DNA from: Galeopsis tetrahit
Taxonomy: Eukaryota; Streptophyta; Magnoliopsida; Lamiales; Lamiaceae
Direction: 5' to 3'
NCBI GenBank assembly: GCA_963675135.1
Contig: OY776131.1
Span: 27,023,881-27,087,880, forward strand
DNA: 64,000 nucleotides
The notes below the pieces were generated by a model. It made no database searches and had not been told where the DNA came from. It was given only the letters and a program-made list of their open reading frames with translations. How positions within the stretch are numbered: position 1 is the first letter of the stretch; every line of letters starts with the position of its first letter. Position numbers and translations under genes: made by a program. Shown here piece by piece: positions 41,370 through 52,771 of this stretch.

Positions 41370-44300
41370 CCCCCCTCAAAATGGGAGTGGATATCCAAAA
41401 GTCCCATTTTGGACTTCTGATTGAGGAAAGCAGCTGGAGGCAGTGGCTTGGTCAGGATATCAGCCAAATTCTCTTGAGTTGGAATGTGAATGAGTGTGAT
41501 TAGGCCTTCCTTGATCTTTTCTCTGGTGAAATGAAAGTTCAGAGCAATGTGCTTGGTTCTTTGATGGAGGCAGGGGTTGTGAGCAATGGAATAGGCACTC
41601 TTGCTGTCTGTGTACATTGTTGATGGAGTGGTGTGCTGGATGTTCAAGTCTTTAAGAATGTAGTGCACCCATTGAAGTTTACAAGTGGTGGAGGCCAAGG
41701 CTCTGTACTCAGCTTCAGCAGAGGACCTGCTAACAGTGGATTGCTTCTTGGATTTCCAAGATATTAGAGAGTTACCAAAGTATATGCTGTATCCAGTAAT
41801 GCTTCTTCTTGTGAGGAGACATCTCCCCCAATCAGAATCAGAAAAAGCATGCAATTTAAAGGTATTATCTTTAGGATAAAAAAGGTCAGTACCAGGATTA
41901 CCTTTGATATACCTTAAGATTCTGTGCACAGCAATGAGATGAGATTCAGTGGGAGCTTGCATGTATTGACTTACAGTTTGAACAACATATGAAATGTCAG
42001 GCCTAGTGACAGTGAGGTAAAGAAGTTTACCTACTAATTTTCTATACTGTTCAGAATTTTTGAGTGTGAGGGAATGATCATCAAAGGTAACCTTGGGATC
42101 CATGGGAGTAGAGCAAGGTTTGCTCCCCAAATAACCAGAATCATGAAGCAAATCAAGTGTGTATTTTCTTTGGGATAGAGTCATGCCAGTGGAATTTCTA
42201 GCAACTTCTATGCCCAGAATATATCTTAAAGTGCCTAGATCTTTGATGGTGAATTTGGTGTGTAGATGTTCTTTAATAGATTGAATGATGTCAAGATTAG
42301 TGCCAGTAACAATCAGATCATCCACATAACATAAGATAACAGTAAAATGGTGCCCTTGGTGCTTGGTGAACAAAGAAGTGTCAGTTTTAGACTGAGTGAA
42401 ACCAAGAGATAGTAAGGATGTAGTTGATTTGGTGAACCACTGCTTAGAGGCTTGTTTAAGGCCATAAAGACTTTTGTTTAGTCTACAAACTCTGGTATCA
42501 TTAAGAGAACAGTAGCCAGGGGGAGGTGTCATATAAATTTCATCTTCTAAATCACCATGGAGGAAAGCATTATTAATGTCTAATTGATGAATGTGCCAAT
42601 TTTTAGAAACAGCAATGGCAAGCAAGATTCTTACAGTGGTGATTTTTGCAACAGGTGAAAAGGTATCAAAGTAGTCAATGCCCTCTTGTTGGGTGAAGCC
42701 CTTGGCTACTAATCTAGCTTTATATTTGTCTAAGGATCCATCAGAGTTGTATTTTATTTTATAAATCCATCTACATCCAATGCAGTGTTTATCCTTAGGT
42801 AGATTGACAAGATTCCATGTGTTGTTCTTAGTCAAAGCATTTAATTCTTGTGTCATAGCATCTACCCAATGTTTATCTTGAGAAGCTAGTTTATATGATT
42901 TGGGCTCCTGTTTTTGAGAAATGGAGGCAGTGAAAAGTTTAAAAGAAGGAGACAGCCTATGAGTGGATAAGTAGTTTTGTATGGGATATAATTGTCTAGT
43001 GGAAGAGAAATGAAGATTGGCATGATCCACAGAAGCAGGCAAGGATGTTTCATAAAGTTGCAAGTAAGCAGGTTGAGTTTTAACTCTATTAGGTCTAGAG
43101 CTAGTTTCAGTGAGAGGGGCAGTGTTATCAGTGTGAGAATGTTCAAGAGTAGTATGATCAGAAATAGCATTTTTAGGAATGGAAGAAAGAGAGTCAGAGG
43201 TGTGATGAGGATACATGTCCTCATCATCACTAAAGACATCACAATCAGTGGCAACATGTTTGTTAGACAAAGAAGTAGGTTTGTCAGCAAATGAAAATAT
43301 ATCCTCAAAAAATTTAACATTCCTAGATATAAAAACAGTACCAGTTTCAATATTAAGAAGCCTGTACCCTTTTGTTCCAAAAGGGTAACCAACAAAAACA
43401 CATTTAGAAGCTCTTGGTGCAAATTTGTGTCTGTGAGCAAGCAAAGTATTGGCAAAGCAAAGACAACCAAAAGTTCTAAGAAAGGACTAATCAGGTTTCT
43501 TATGAAACAATAACTCAAAAAGAGATTTATGGTGTAACATATAAGAAGGAATTCTATTTATGATATATGCAGCAGTTTTGATGCACTCACTCCAATATTT
43601 AAGGGGTAAAGAGGACTGAAACATGAGGGCTCTAGCAACTTGTAGTAAGTGTTGATGTTTTCTTTCAACTATGCCATTTTGCTGGGGTGTCTCCACACAT
43701 GAAGTTTGGTGAATTATACCCAAGTTATGATAAAAGTCAGTAAGGAGGAATTCAGTGCCATTATCACTCCTTAAGGTCTGAATTTTGACATTAAATTGAG
43801 TTAAGACCATGTTATAGAAATTCTGCAAGGAGAGTTTTACATCACTTTGGGCAGTTAGAAGGTATATCCAAGTGCATCTACTAAAGTCATCCACAATAGT
43901 TAGGAAAAATCTATGTCCAGAGGCAGAAATAGTAGAGAATGGCCCCCAAACATCACAATGAATCAATTGAAAAGCATGTGAAGACACAGAAGTGCTTAAA
44001 GGAAAAGATTTCTTCTTTTGTTTGAAGCACTTATCATGAGTAGAACTAGCTTTTACATTGAGTTCAGGAATATGTAACATACATTTCTTAGAGGTGTGCC
44101 CCAGTCTCTTATGCCACAAACTAAAAGTACAATCAGTTTCAACAGAGGAAATGAAAGGAGCAGAAATAACATGGGTGCTATTGGTAAGAGCAGTTTGAAG
44201 GATGTAAAGGCCCCTAACTTGATCAGCAGTACCAATCACCATCTTGGAGGTGTTGTCTAGTAAAATACAATGTGAGGAAAGAAAACACACAGAACAGTTG

Positions 44301-44545
44301 GAGTACCTAGTTAAGTGGCTGATGGATAAGAGATTAAATGTAAAATCAGGGACATAAAGAACATTGTAAAGAGTTAAATGTTCATTGATCACTATATTGC
44401 CCATGTGAGTGGCACTAGAAACAACATTATTAGGTAAAGATATGTTAACGTTGGCTATGGATGGGGGAGAAGTAAACAGTGAAAGATCAAAGATCATATG
44501 GTCAGTAGCCCCAGTATCCAAAATCCAAGAAGTCATATTGGTATT
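41264..44545 (-). pseudogene. Copia C pol: protease, integrase, RT and RNase H
   Basis: From 44545 the minus strand reads protease (SWILDTGATDHMIF) and pre-integrase (LWHKRLGHTSKKCMLHIPEL). There the second Cys pair is damaged: DKC-F-KQKKKS where the sister copy A has NCLICPLAKQKRKS. Integrase follows (IHCDVWGPF, TIVDDFSRCTWIYLL, LRSDNGTEFLL, ETPQQNGIVERKHQHL). An in-frame TAG at 43487-43489 (KKPD|stop|SFLRTFGC) replaces what is Tyr in relatives. Afterwards the same frame is open to 41264: RT (DKYKARLVAKGFTQQEGIDY, LCYVDDLIVTG) and RNase H (SDSDWGRC, SSAEAEYRALAS, TDSKSAYSIAH, DILTKPL). With two lesions the protein is probably dead, although RT and RNase H motifs are complete. Confidence 0.92.
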
Positions 44546-46164
44546 TGTTGGTCCTTGGTGGAGTATGACACAAATGTATGGGGGGGGGGGGGGAATGCAC
44601 TTGTGTATGCAAATTCTTTTGCTTTTAAACAAAACTGGTCTTATCAGGCAGGTTGTCTCACAACTGGCCTGAGTGTGAACTTTGATAGATACTTGTCCTA
44701 CTGATTACTATTGAGTGATCAGTTGGCTAAATATCTAAAAGAGTTGCTAAGTGCGGAATGTGGTTGGCCTTTGACTTAAAGAAATACTCCAAGTTAATTT
44801 CTGAAAAGATACAGTTATCAGGGACTTTGTCCAAAACAAATTTTCTCACTTACTGACTTTTGCTTCTTTAAAATATGTTTGAATGTAAGTGCAATAAAGA
44901 ATGCTGTAAGTAAATGGCACACAAGTTTATAGTGGTTCAGAGACTCAAGCTCCTACATCCACTTTCCCTGATTGAACAGGATAATTCCTTCACAATGGAA
45001 TTAGCTTGTTTTATAGTGCCAAGGTGCACTGATCAACAACACTCTCTTAGTGTTTTGATCCCTAGGATAATCTGAGTCCTAGTGCTCAATCTCTCTGAGT
45101 TAAGACTGTGTTTCACTCTAACAGACCTTAACTCCTCACTTTTACAACAAACACTCTCTTCACTAAATGAGATAAGGTTTGAGGTTTGGTTCCAACTAGT
45201 AGAGATATCCTTTACAATAAGAACAGTGTAAAGGCTTAGGATATCTCAATGCTAAGCTTTGGATGTTTACAAAGATTGGCTTAGCTAATTGAAGTGATTC
45301 AGGAAACTTGGGATTCTGAAGAACAGCTTGGTTTCCTTTGAAAGCTTGATAATAGTTTGATAGCTTATAGTTGGATTATGAATCCCTTTGATCACTTCTG
45401 TATTTATAGACAAATTTGAACAACTAACCGTTGGAGGGATAGCAATTCAAATATGTCTATTTGCAGCACCATTGAAACGGCTATGAAACTTGGCATCCTT
45501 TTATCCACTGTGTAAAAGGGCTCTTCAATGGTTGCTTGAATGAATGTGTTGACTTCTGAAAAATGCGGCTGAGAAGACTTGTGTCAGATTCCAAATATGC
45601 ACATTTCCCAAGGTTGATTTGTGGCAAACTCTACACTCAACCAACGGTCAGATGGGACAAGCTCCCTGAACATTCCTGCTGCAATTTAGAATGTTCCAAC
45701 ATTCATTCAATGCTTCACTCTTTAATGCTCTAAGTCTTCAATGCTTGGTTCAGGCATGATTGGCAATAAATGCTTCATTGAATGTGTCTTCTGTAAGCTT
45801 TTGACATTCAATGCTCTTGATCATTTGTACTTCAATCTGTCTTGATCTTTTGCATTTAAGAGCATTGCTATAATGTTCTTGATCTCTTCAGCTCAGTTGT
45901 CCACTTGGTCAGCTTGTCTTGAAAGTTCAGCAACTTTGGTCTAGACATTTAACACTAATCAAGCTGCCTAACATTCCAGCTTTGGACAACTATCCTGAAC
46001 ACTAAAATCTCACAACATTCCTGAGACTTTTAGACTTAAGCATTCTACCTACTCAAGTGTACTGAGACAACTTGCCTGAACTTGACTTGAGCTTATCTCA
46101 ACTGATCTGAACATCATCAATCAGGGGTTTTGGTATCAAGATCAAAATCATTTTATTCCCAACA
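44546..46164 (-). repeat. 3' LTR of Sirevirus D
   Basis: TGTTGGGAATAAAATGA ... GGACCAACA on the minus strand, with a TATA box (TATAAATA) at 45401-45408 and a long C run (G run on plus, from 44580) about 35 bp from its end. Differences from the 5' LTR are single bases and G-run length. Confidence 0.95.
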
Positions 46165-46178
46165 ATTTCCCCCTTTTT
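46165..46178 (-). promoter_or_regulatory. Polypurine tract of Sirevirus D
   Basis: The minus strand reads AAAAAGGGGGAAAT immediately upstream of the 3' LTR, the expected primer for plus-strand DNA synthesis. Confidence 0.8.
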
Positions 46179-46483
46179 GATGATGCCAAAACCTATTACA
46201 AAGGGAACTTGACTTATACTATACTTTACCTTCAGGATGAGTGAACTGGTCAACTTTCCTGAAAGAAACTGTTAGCACAATAAATCAAGTATATATGTAA
46301 TGTCAGGTTAGTTGAGATAATGAGTTGTTATCTCTTGATAGAAAATCAGTGGTCCTTTTATATATCATTGAGCATTACAGATCAGAAAATCAAAAAGGAC
46401 AACAAGACTGATACAAGGAAAACAGAATAATAACAATCATAAACAATCATAAAAACTAGATAGGGAAGAGATGAACTTATCCA

Positions 46484-48088
46484 TTAGAGAGTTCCATCAT
46501 CTTGAGGAGCAATGCCATATTGAGCCCAGACCCTTTTCTTCAGGTCCCAAACATCCTTGTTGGAGCCTCTAGGGCCAATCTTCATCTTCTCCATCTTCAT
46601 GATGTTGATGAACTCCTCCAGAATCTTTCCCTCATCAATTAAGTTCCCATTGAACTTAGGAGGCATGTACAGAATTGGACCAGGGGCCTTGAACTCAACT
46701 CTTTCCATCTCAGCTGCTGCAAACAGCTTTTGGTAGAGGTCCCTATGGTTCTCAAACATGAACTGGACAAAGACTTCATCCACACTCTCTTCAAGCCACT
46801 TTCCAATGACATAAAAGTCATATACAAAACTTCTCTTGGCCTCCTCCCATGCATCATTTAGTGAGATTGGAACCCACTTATCATGGTGAGGGTACTGAGT
46901 GTCCCATCTTTGCAGCATTTGAGGTTTGAGTCTTCTGTATGAAGCCCTCCTTCTTGGAGCTTTGAAGTTTGCCCTTCTCTCATCCCTTGCCTTGTTGGCC
47001 TCCACCAACTGATCCATCCTCTCTTTAGCTCTTTGAAGAGCTAGCTTCTCCTGTGTTTCTGGATCTTTCCCAAAACCTTCTTCAAACAATTTGGAAGGAT
47101 CATCAGCAAGCTTGGGCACAACAACTTCAGGCTCTCTGTCCTGTACCTCCTCTTCAACATCTTCTTCTTCAATGGCAGGCAGCTTGGCTGCTTTCTTCAA
47201 TCTCTTTGATTGCCTTACTGGAGTAGATTCTTCAGACTGAAATTCTGATGGCAAAGTCAGGCTGGTTGGGAATTCATTGAAGGCTTGCAATTCCTTCCTT
47301 TTTCTTTCAGATGACCTTGTCACCTTCCCCCTTACTTCAGCAACCTTCTCTTTGGGGTCAAGTCCTGCTGACTCACCACCAGGCCTTTGTTGCTTCCTTG
47401 CCTGACTCTCCATTGCAGACATCATGGACTCTTTAACAACAATTTGAATCTGCTCTTCCTCAGTCAAGCTTTCAATATCCATTGGGCCTTTGCCTTTCCC
47501 AATGTCTTCTACTGCCTCCTCCTCAATCTCAAGGACCTTCTCTTTTCCCTTAGGTTCACCAATCACCAAGGTTCCCTTTGCCCTTGCTCTCTCTCTTTCC
47601 CCCTTTTTGGCATTATCAAAACACTGGGGCTTCAATTCACTCATAGAGACTGAGAGATGTGAGTGGGCTTGAGTAAGGGACTTCAACTCCTGCAGTAGAT
47701 AAACATTCTCATCATGAATGTTTTGCATTTTGTCATCTGCCATGCTTAAGAAAGTGTGAACTGGCTTCATCTTTTGAGTAACAATTGCATCCAATGTGGC
47801 TTTCAGTGATTGATCAAGTTTGGCCTGAAGTTGTTCAGTGAGGTTGGCCACAACTTGATCAGACACTTTGGCCATAAGTTCAACAGTGAACTTCTCAGCA
47901 GCCTCCTTCACCATTGCAGTTTTCAATTCTTCAGCCTTCTTCCTCTGGGCTGCTGTCCTCTGCCTTAAAGCATCCTTGATTGTTTTTCTCAAGGCTTTCA
48001 CATTATGCTTGTACAAATCTTTGAGACCCTGCTGCTCTTTCTTCACAGATCTTGTGAATTTTCCCATAGCATCCTTGGCCTTTGTCAC
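46484..48088 (-). CDS. Sirevirus D extra ORF, C-terminal part
   Basis: 534 residues open in the same frame as the preceding ORF (48116-51259). A single TAA (48116-48118) separates them, so they were once one protein. This part is highly charged and helical (KAEELKTAMVKEAAEKFTVE, MAKVSDQVVANLTEQLQAKL), suggesting a coiled coil near residues 20-130. There is a basic patch (RQSKRLKKAAKLP) and a more globular end (YPHHDKWVPISLNDAWEEAK, FVYDFYVIGKWLEESVDEVF). No signal peptide or membrane segment is visible. I do not recognise a catalytic domain. In Sireviruses this position holds the so-called envelope-like ORF, but nothing here looks like an envelope protein. Confidence 0.75.
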   Translation of the reverse strand: MTKAKDAMGKFTRSVKKEQQGLKDLYKHNVKALRKTIKDALRQRTAAQRKKAEELKTAMVKEAAEKFTVELMAKVSDQVVANLTEQLQAKLDQSLKATLDAIVTQKMKPVHTFLSMADDKMQNIHDENVYLLQELKSLTQAHSHLSVSMSELKPQCFDNAKKGERERARAKGTLVIGEPKGKEKVLEIEEEAVEDIGKGKGPMDIESLTEEEQIQIVVKESMMSAMESQARKQQRPGGESAGLDPKEKVAEVRGKVTRSSERKRKELQAFNEFPTSLTLPSEFQSEESTPVRQSKRLKKAAKLPAIEEEDVEEEVQDREPEVVVPKLADDPSKLFEEGFGKDPETQEKLALQRAKERMDQLVEANKARDERRANFKAPRRRASYRRLKPQMLQRWDTQYPHHDKWVPISLNDAWEEAKRSFVYDFYVIGKWLEESVDEVFVQFMFENHRDLYQKLFAAAEMERVEFKAPGPILYMPPKFNGNLIDEGKILEEFINIMKMEKMKIGPRGSNKDVWDLKKRVWAQYGIAPQDDGTL

Positions 48089-48115
48089 TTCAGTTGAAAC
48101 TGTTTGCAGTCCAGT

Positions 48116-51100
48116 TTAAACTCCACAAATTCTGGCATCTAATGTGGGCAAAATCACCTCCTCTGAGCCAGTTAGCCTCATCTCCACAGAGGCTAGAGTC
48201 TTTCCTTGGCCATCCAGAGTATCAATTGTTGCTGCATGTGCCTTCCCAACTTCCCTGACCAAAGTATCCAACTTCTCTGATTGTTCTTCAATGATAGATG
48301 CAGTTTGAGTAGCAATCTGAAAGCCAGCTTTAGTGGTGTTGGCTTGTTCAAAGTACATCTTGTTCAGTGTGGACACATTGGCTGAAACTGCTTCAAGATC
48401 AATATCAGTATCAACTTGAATATCTGTAAGGGAGGCATCTGCAAAAATTTGCTCAATTGTAACAGCAACAGAATCTGCAAAACTAAGAGTGTTAGTAAAA
48501 ACTCCCTCAACACCCTCATTTTTTCTTTCTCCCATAAGGCCTGATACATCAGCACCTTCTCTCTCATTTTCAACTGAATTCTTTTCTTCAATATTCATTT
48601 CAGATAGACTCACATTCACTGGAGAATCAGGCCTCCTTTCACCAAGGGATTCATCAAGTTCAGATTTGACTTGAAGAATTGCCTGACTCTCATATTGGGC
48701 TGCACCCAATATTTCTACTTCATCTCCCTCTATTTGTGGTGCACTCAGGGAACCTGTAATCACACAATCCTCACCATCATCTCCCTCTGAGTTTTCACCA
48801 CTATCAGCCTTTTCAACTCCTTCCATTCCTAAACCTGACACCTCTATATCCTCAACAGGATCCACAGAGGGCAGTTGTTGGGAGATCACAGTGCTTGGGC
48901 ATCCCAAGGCCACTAAGTCATCCTGAATGACTAAAGGCTGGTCAATGTCCAACTGTCCTGACATTGACGAGGCTTTAGCCAAACTAGCTTCTCCCATGGA
49001 AGTCTCAACATTGTCAAGCTGTGCCTCAGGTTCAAGAGAACCATCCTTGGCCAATGCATCTTGGACTGAGTCACCATCTTTGGTCAACTCCTCTGAGTGA
49101 TCAGAGTCCTTTTCAGAATGATAGGTCAAGTAATGTACCTGAGCAGAGTTGAGGCCAGGAGGGTTGGGATTGGTGTTATCATCATCATTATCATCATCAG
49201 ATGGACTATCAGGGTGCCTGAGTCCCTGTGCAATTCTTTCTCTCTCAGCAAGCACCTTCTCATGAACAATGGTGCAAAACAAGGCCTCAGTGGTCAACAC
49301 ACTGGATTTCTTCACATTTGCAAAATGCAAGAGCCTGTTCTCTTCAACCTGCCACCAGCTTGCTCCTTTATCCTGAATAGCTTGAGCTATTTCCACCATA
49401 GTTCTATCCTTGATCTCAACAAGAGCTCTGAGATCATAGAACTGTTGTTGCAGCCTAGGATAATCCTTCAATCCTGGATATAATTCATCCACATTAGCCT
49501 TGGCAATCTGCCTTAGCATCCCCTCATAGGTGTACTCTTCACCACTTTCATCTTCAGAAGAGTTGGTTTGGGATTCAGGAGGGTTGGATTGGGATTCAGG
49601 TAGGCTTGGCTGTAATTCAGGTAGATTGGGTTCAAAAGGATTGGGTTCAGAAGAGCTTAAGATAAGTTGGGATTCAGGTGCTTTTGAGAGCAATGTGCCT
49701 GAAGAGGTAATTGGAATGGCTGGAATGGGTGGGAGAACAACTTGATCACCTTCTTGAAGAACAGTTTCAAGAAGTTTGGTGTATGAAAGAAGTCTTGGAT
49801 CAAGTGGGGAAAAAGTTCTATCCTCAAGATTGACTAGATCTGCCAGCATATCAATACCTGATCTGTCAGGTGCACCTTCAGGGGAGTAAACCTTCTTGGC
49901 AATGATTGGGGCATCTTCAGGAGTCTTGCACTCCTCTTCTTCATGTCTTGATGGGGATATTCTTTCTGATTGAATATCAGGAGAGTTGGCTTCAGGGCTG
50001 TTGGACTTGGAGTTAGACCTACTTGCTTGTCTAATCTCCTTGAAGAATTCTTTCTTCTTCTCCTCCTCTTCCATCAACTTCTGCTTCTCAGAAGTTTTGA
50101 TTATCCTTCTCCTTCTTTCAGATCTTGTTGGCTGGTCAAGATCCCTAAATTCTGTTACACTCTCAGGCTGTAAGGGGACAACCTCTCTGAATTCTTCACC
50201 CTCTTCAGGGGGGTTGACTCCTTCATCATCAACCTTCACAATCTCCTCAGAAGTGGCTCCTCCACTTCTTGACTGGCTTTCTGGTGAAGATTCACTCAGA
50301 ATCTTCTTCATCTTCTTTATCTTTGGCTGAACTTTTGGTGGTTGGGCTTTCCTCTTTCTTGGAGAGGCTCTGGTTGCTGGAACAGCTGCAACAACTTTCT
50401 TGGAGGCAGCCTCCTGCTTCCTCTTTTCTGTCTTAGAAGACAGCTTTCTGAACATCACCTTTTGAGCAGGAAAAGGCTTTGGCTTTGCTTGTAGGTAGGT
50501 GTAATGAGCAAATCTTTCCAAGAGCAGGCTGGCTCTTGTGCAGAACTGAAGTCTTCCATCAACCACCACCTTGTGGTGTTTCACCTCCTTAAACTTGAAT
50601 TTCTCATTCATCATCTTGTCCAAAACAAAGCTTTTCCAGTCAAACTTGACTCTATTTTCAGCAGAGTCAATTACAGCAGCCATCACTCTTAACTTAGGCA
50701 TACTGATTTTTTCAACACTCCCAGAGTGGCTCAACAAACTCTTCACCACACAATCAAACAAGTGCCTAAAAACTGGCTTTAAATTATTCTTGTTTTGAGC
50801 ACTTACTAGCTTTTTGGGTGTAAGCAGCCATGGAAAGTAGAACTCCTGATCATCTCCTTCCTTGTAAGTTTCTGGATTCTGTCCTTCTGATGGTAGCCCA
50901 AAGCTAGCATCCAAATCCTCTGCAGTGAAGATGATGTTGTGTTGGCTTTCTTCTTCTTCATCTTCCTCAGCATATGTGAGCTTAGTGCACACATCACCCT
51001 TCTTGCCCTTCCATCTGAGATGGGCAAAGAATTCAGCCATGAAGGAATTCAGGCAGGAATCTGGCTTGGTGCCTAGGAACTTCTCTAGCCCAGCCTCCCT

Positions 51101-51259
51101 TAGCCATTGGAGGACTTGATGAACTTCAGTGTCTGGACTATCAAAGGCTACTAATTTCTCAAACCAAAGAGAACTTGTGTTGCTGAGATATGCAAAGTCA
51201 ATGTCCAAAGATGGATCATTGAAGTCTACAAGTTCTTCTCTCTTGATTTTGGGAGTCAT
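48116..51259 (-). CDS. Sirevirus D extra ORF, N-terminal part (1047 aa)
   Basis: ATG at 51259 (MTPKIKREELVDFND). Residues 1-280 look folded: FAYLSNTSSLWFEKLVAFDS, LRWKGKKGDVCTKLTYAEED, NIIFTAEDLDASFGLPSEGQ, LKPVFRHLFDCVVKSLLSHS, LRVMAAVIDSAENRVKFDWK. This resembles the domain Pfam names a putative plant transposon protein, by memory of the pattern. A basic, NLS-like stretch follows (ATRASPRKRKAQPP, KIKKMKK), then a long acidic, Pro/Ser/Glu-rich low-complexity region with repeats such as PELQPSLPESQSNPPESQ. The end is helical. There is no hydrophobic membrane segment. With the downstream part it would total nearly 1,600 residues. The function is unknown; a nuclear or nucleic-acid-related role is inference from charge only. 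Confidence 0.78.
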   Translation of the reverse strand: MTPKIKREELVDFNDPSLDIDFAYLSNTSSLWFEKLVAFDSPDTEVHQVLQWLREAGLEKFLGTKPDSCLNSFMAEFFAHLRWKGKKGDVCTKLTYAEEDEEEESQHNIIFTAEDLDASFGLPSEGQNPETYKEGDDQEFYFPWLLTPKKLVSAQNKNNLKPVFRHLFDCVVKSLLSHSGSVEKISMPKLRVMAAVIDSAENRVKFDWKSFVLDKMMNEKFKFKEVKHHKVVVDGRLQFCTRASLLLERFAHYTYLQAKPKPFPAQKVMFRKLSSKTEKRKQEAASKKVVAAVPATRASPRKRKAQPPKVQPKIKKMKKILSESSPESQSRSGGATSEEIVKVDDEGVNPPEEGEEFREVVPLQPESVTEFRDLDQPTRSERRRRIIKTSEKQKLMEEEEKKKEFFKEIRQASRSNSKSNSPEANSPDIQSERISPSRHEEEECKTPEDAPIIAKKVYSPEGAPDRSGIDMLADLVNLEDRTFSPLDPRLLSYTKLLETVLQEGDQVVLPPIPAIPITSSGTLLSKAPESQLILSSSEPNPFEPNLPELQPSLPESQSNPPESQTNSSEDESGEEYTYEGMLRQIAKANVDELYPGLKDYPRLQQQFYDLRALVEIKDRTMVEIAQAIQDKGASWWQVEENRLLHFANVKKSSVLTTEALFCTIVHEKVLAERERIAQGLRHPDSPSDDDNDDDNTNPNPPGLNSAQVHYLTYHSEKDSDHSEELTKDGDSVQDALAKDGSLEPEAQLDNVETSMGEASLAKASSMSGQLDIDQPLVIQDDLVALGCPSTVISQQLPSVDPVEDIEVSGLGMEGVEKADSGENSEGDDGEDCVITGSLSAPQIEGDEVEILGAAQYESQAILQVKSELDESLGERRPDSPVNVSLSEMNIEEKNSVENEREGADVSGLMGERKNEGVEGVFTNTLSFADSVAVTIEQIFADASLTDIQVDTDIDLEAVSANVSTLNKMYFEQANTTKAGFQIATQTASIIEEQSEKLDTLVREVGKAHAATIDTLDGQGKTLASVEMRLTGSEEVILPTLDARICGV

Positions 51260-51929
51260 GGATAATATGAGAGTTGGGTAGGTTTTTGGAGAGGTGTTGC
51301 AGGTTTGAGAGGTTTTGAAAATCTTAAGAGTTTGGAATTATGAGTGCATGAGGATGAAGGTAAAACTGAGGAGTTTATATATGTGGGGAGTTAATTAACC
51401 GTTGGTTAATAGAAAATGGCAGTGGGTAATAGTAAAAACCAATTGAATAAAGTAGGGTAGTGGGCTTTAGGCGGTTTGATGGAAGTTTAATGCAAATCAA
51501 TGGTCTTGATGATGGCTCAAGAATTCATGAAATCTCAATTAAGATTTTGCATTAAATGCTGATTTGCCTTTTTGGTGGTAAAAATCTTTATAGCACACTC
51601 CATCCTAAAATGGCCTACTCTTAGACCAAGAAATCTTTTAAATGTCTAATCAATGCTAAAAATAGCAATGATTATCCAATTAACTCGGACAAACATCCTG
51701 AGATGTGCTTTGATTTCTGTGAAGGTCAAACTGTCTGATGAACTTGCCTGAGTGGGTCCCAAAGTTGCTGACTGGGTCCCACTTGGACAAAGCTCCTGAC
51801 CAACATTGCTGATCAACATAGGGACAACCTTGCTGAGTTTCCCTCTTTGGCTGACTGCTTCAGTGAGGTTGGTCAACTTTGCTAAAATTCATCTTGATTA
51901 ACTTCCCCCTTCATATGAGCTTTCTTTCC

Positions 51930-52709
51930 TTATTTCTCCATCTTGCCTGGATCAAGTAAGCCCAATTCAGCTGACAATTCCAAGAACCTTGCTTCAGCTA
52001 GAGGTTTAGTCAAGATATCAGCTTTTTGCTTATCAGTGTGAATTTTGACAAGCTTGATATCTTTCTTCTCCACATGATCCCTTATGAAGTGATGTTTGAT
52101 ATCCACATGTTTGCATCTGGTGTGGAGCACTGGATTCTGTGAGATGGCAATTGCACTATTGTTGTCACAGAATATTGGCACTTCATTTGTGATGACTTTG
52201 TAGTCTCTAAGTTGCTGCCTGAGCCAAAGTATCTGAGCACAGCAACTTCCAGCTGCTACATATTCTGCTTCAGTTGTTGAAGTTGCAACTGTATTTTGCT
52301 TCTTGGAGAACCATGAGATAAGCTTGCTGCCCAAGAATTGACATGTTCCTGAGGTGGATTTTCTGTCAATTCTGCATCCTCCATAGTCTGCATCTGAATA
52401 TCCAGTGAGCTCAATGTTGTCATCAGCTGGATACCACAATCCAAGATTCTCAGATCCCTTGAGATATCTTAGGATTCTCTTGGCAGCATCAAGATGGCTC
52501 TTCTTTGGATTGGCTTGGAATCTTGCACACACCCCAACTGCAAATGTGATATCAGGCCTGCTTGCAGTGAGATATAGCAAGGATCCTATGATTCCTCTGT
52601 AGTTAGTGGAGTTTGTTGACTCTCCACTTTCATCAGGATCCATTTTCCAGTTAGTATTCATAGGAATTCTAACTGGCTTGCTTGTAGCACATCCAAATTT
52701 CTTGATCAT
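51930..52709 (-). CDS. Sirevirus D RNase H part of pol
   Basis: 259 residues: PVRIPMNTNWKMDPDESGES, IGSLLYLTASRPDITFAVGV, GYSDADYGGCRIDRKSTSGT, WFSKKQNTVATSTTEAEYVA, FCDNNSAIAISQNPVLHTRC, DIKHHFIRDHVEKKDI, KADILTKPLAEARF. All acidic RNase H residues seem present. The upstream reading frame (GIDEFFLGLQVTQSKKGIFI) continues from this one. The RT ORF enters it only after a one-base shift near 52790, where a base has probably been lost. Confidence 0.9.
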   Translation of the reverse strand: MIKKFGCATSKPVRIPMNTNWKMDPDESGESTNSTNYRGIIGSLLYLTASRPDITFAVGVCARFQANPKKSHLDAAKRILRYLKGSENLGLWYPADDNIELTGYSDADYGGCRIDRKSTSGTCQFLGSKLISWFSKKQNTVATSTTEAEYVAAGSCCAQILWLRQQLRDYKVITNEVPIFCDNNSAIAISQNPVLHTRCKHVDIKHHFIRDHVEKKDIKLVKIHTDKQKADILTKPLAEARFLELSAELGLLDPGKMEK

Positions 52710-52771
52710 GTCCCTTGTATACTTGGCCTGATTGATGAATATTCCCTTCTTTGATTGAGTGACTTGAAGTC

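Noticed and set aside
42886..43518. 210-residue Leu-rich ORF with apparent membrane helices
   Set aside because: It is an alternate frame of the copia C pol; the true frame continues with FANTLLAHRHKFAPRASKC.
46484..51259. Extra Sirevirus ORF as a true viral envelope gene
   Set aside because: No signal peptide, membrane helix or cleavage-site pattern is visible.
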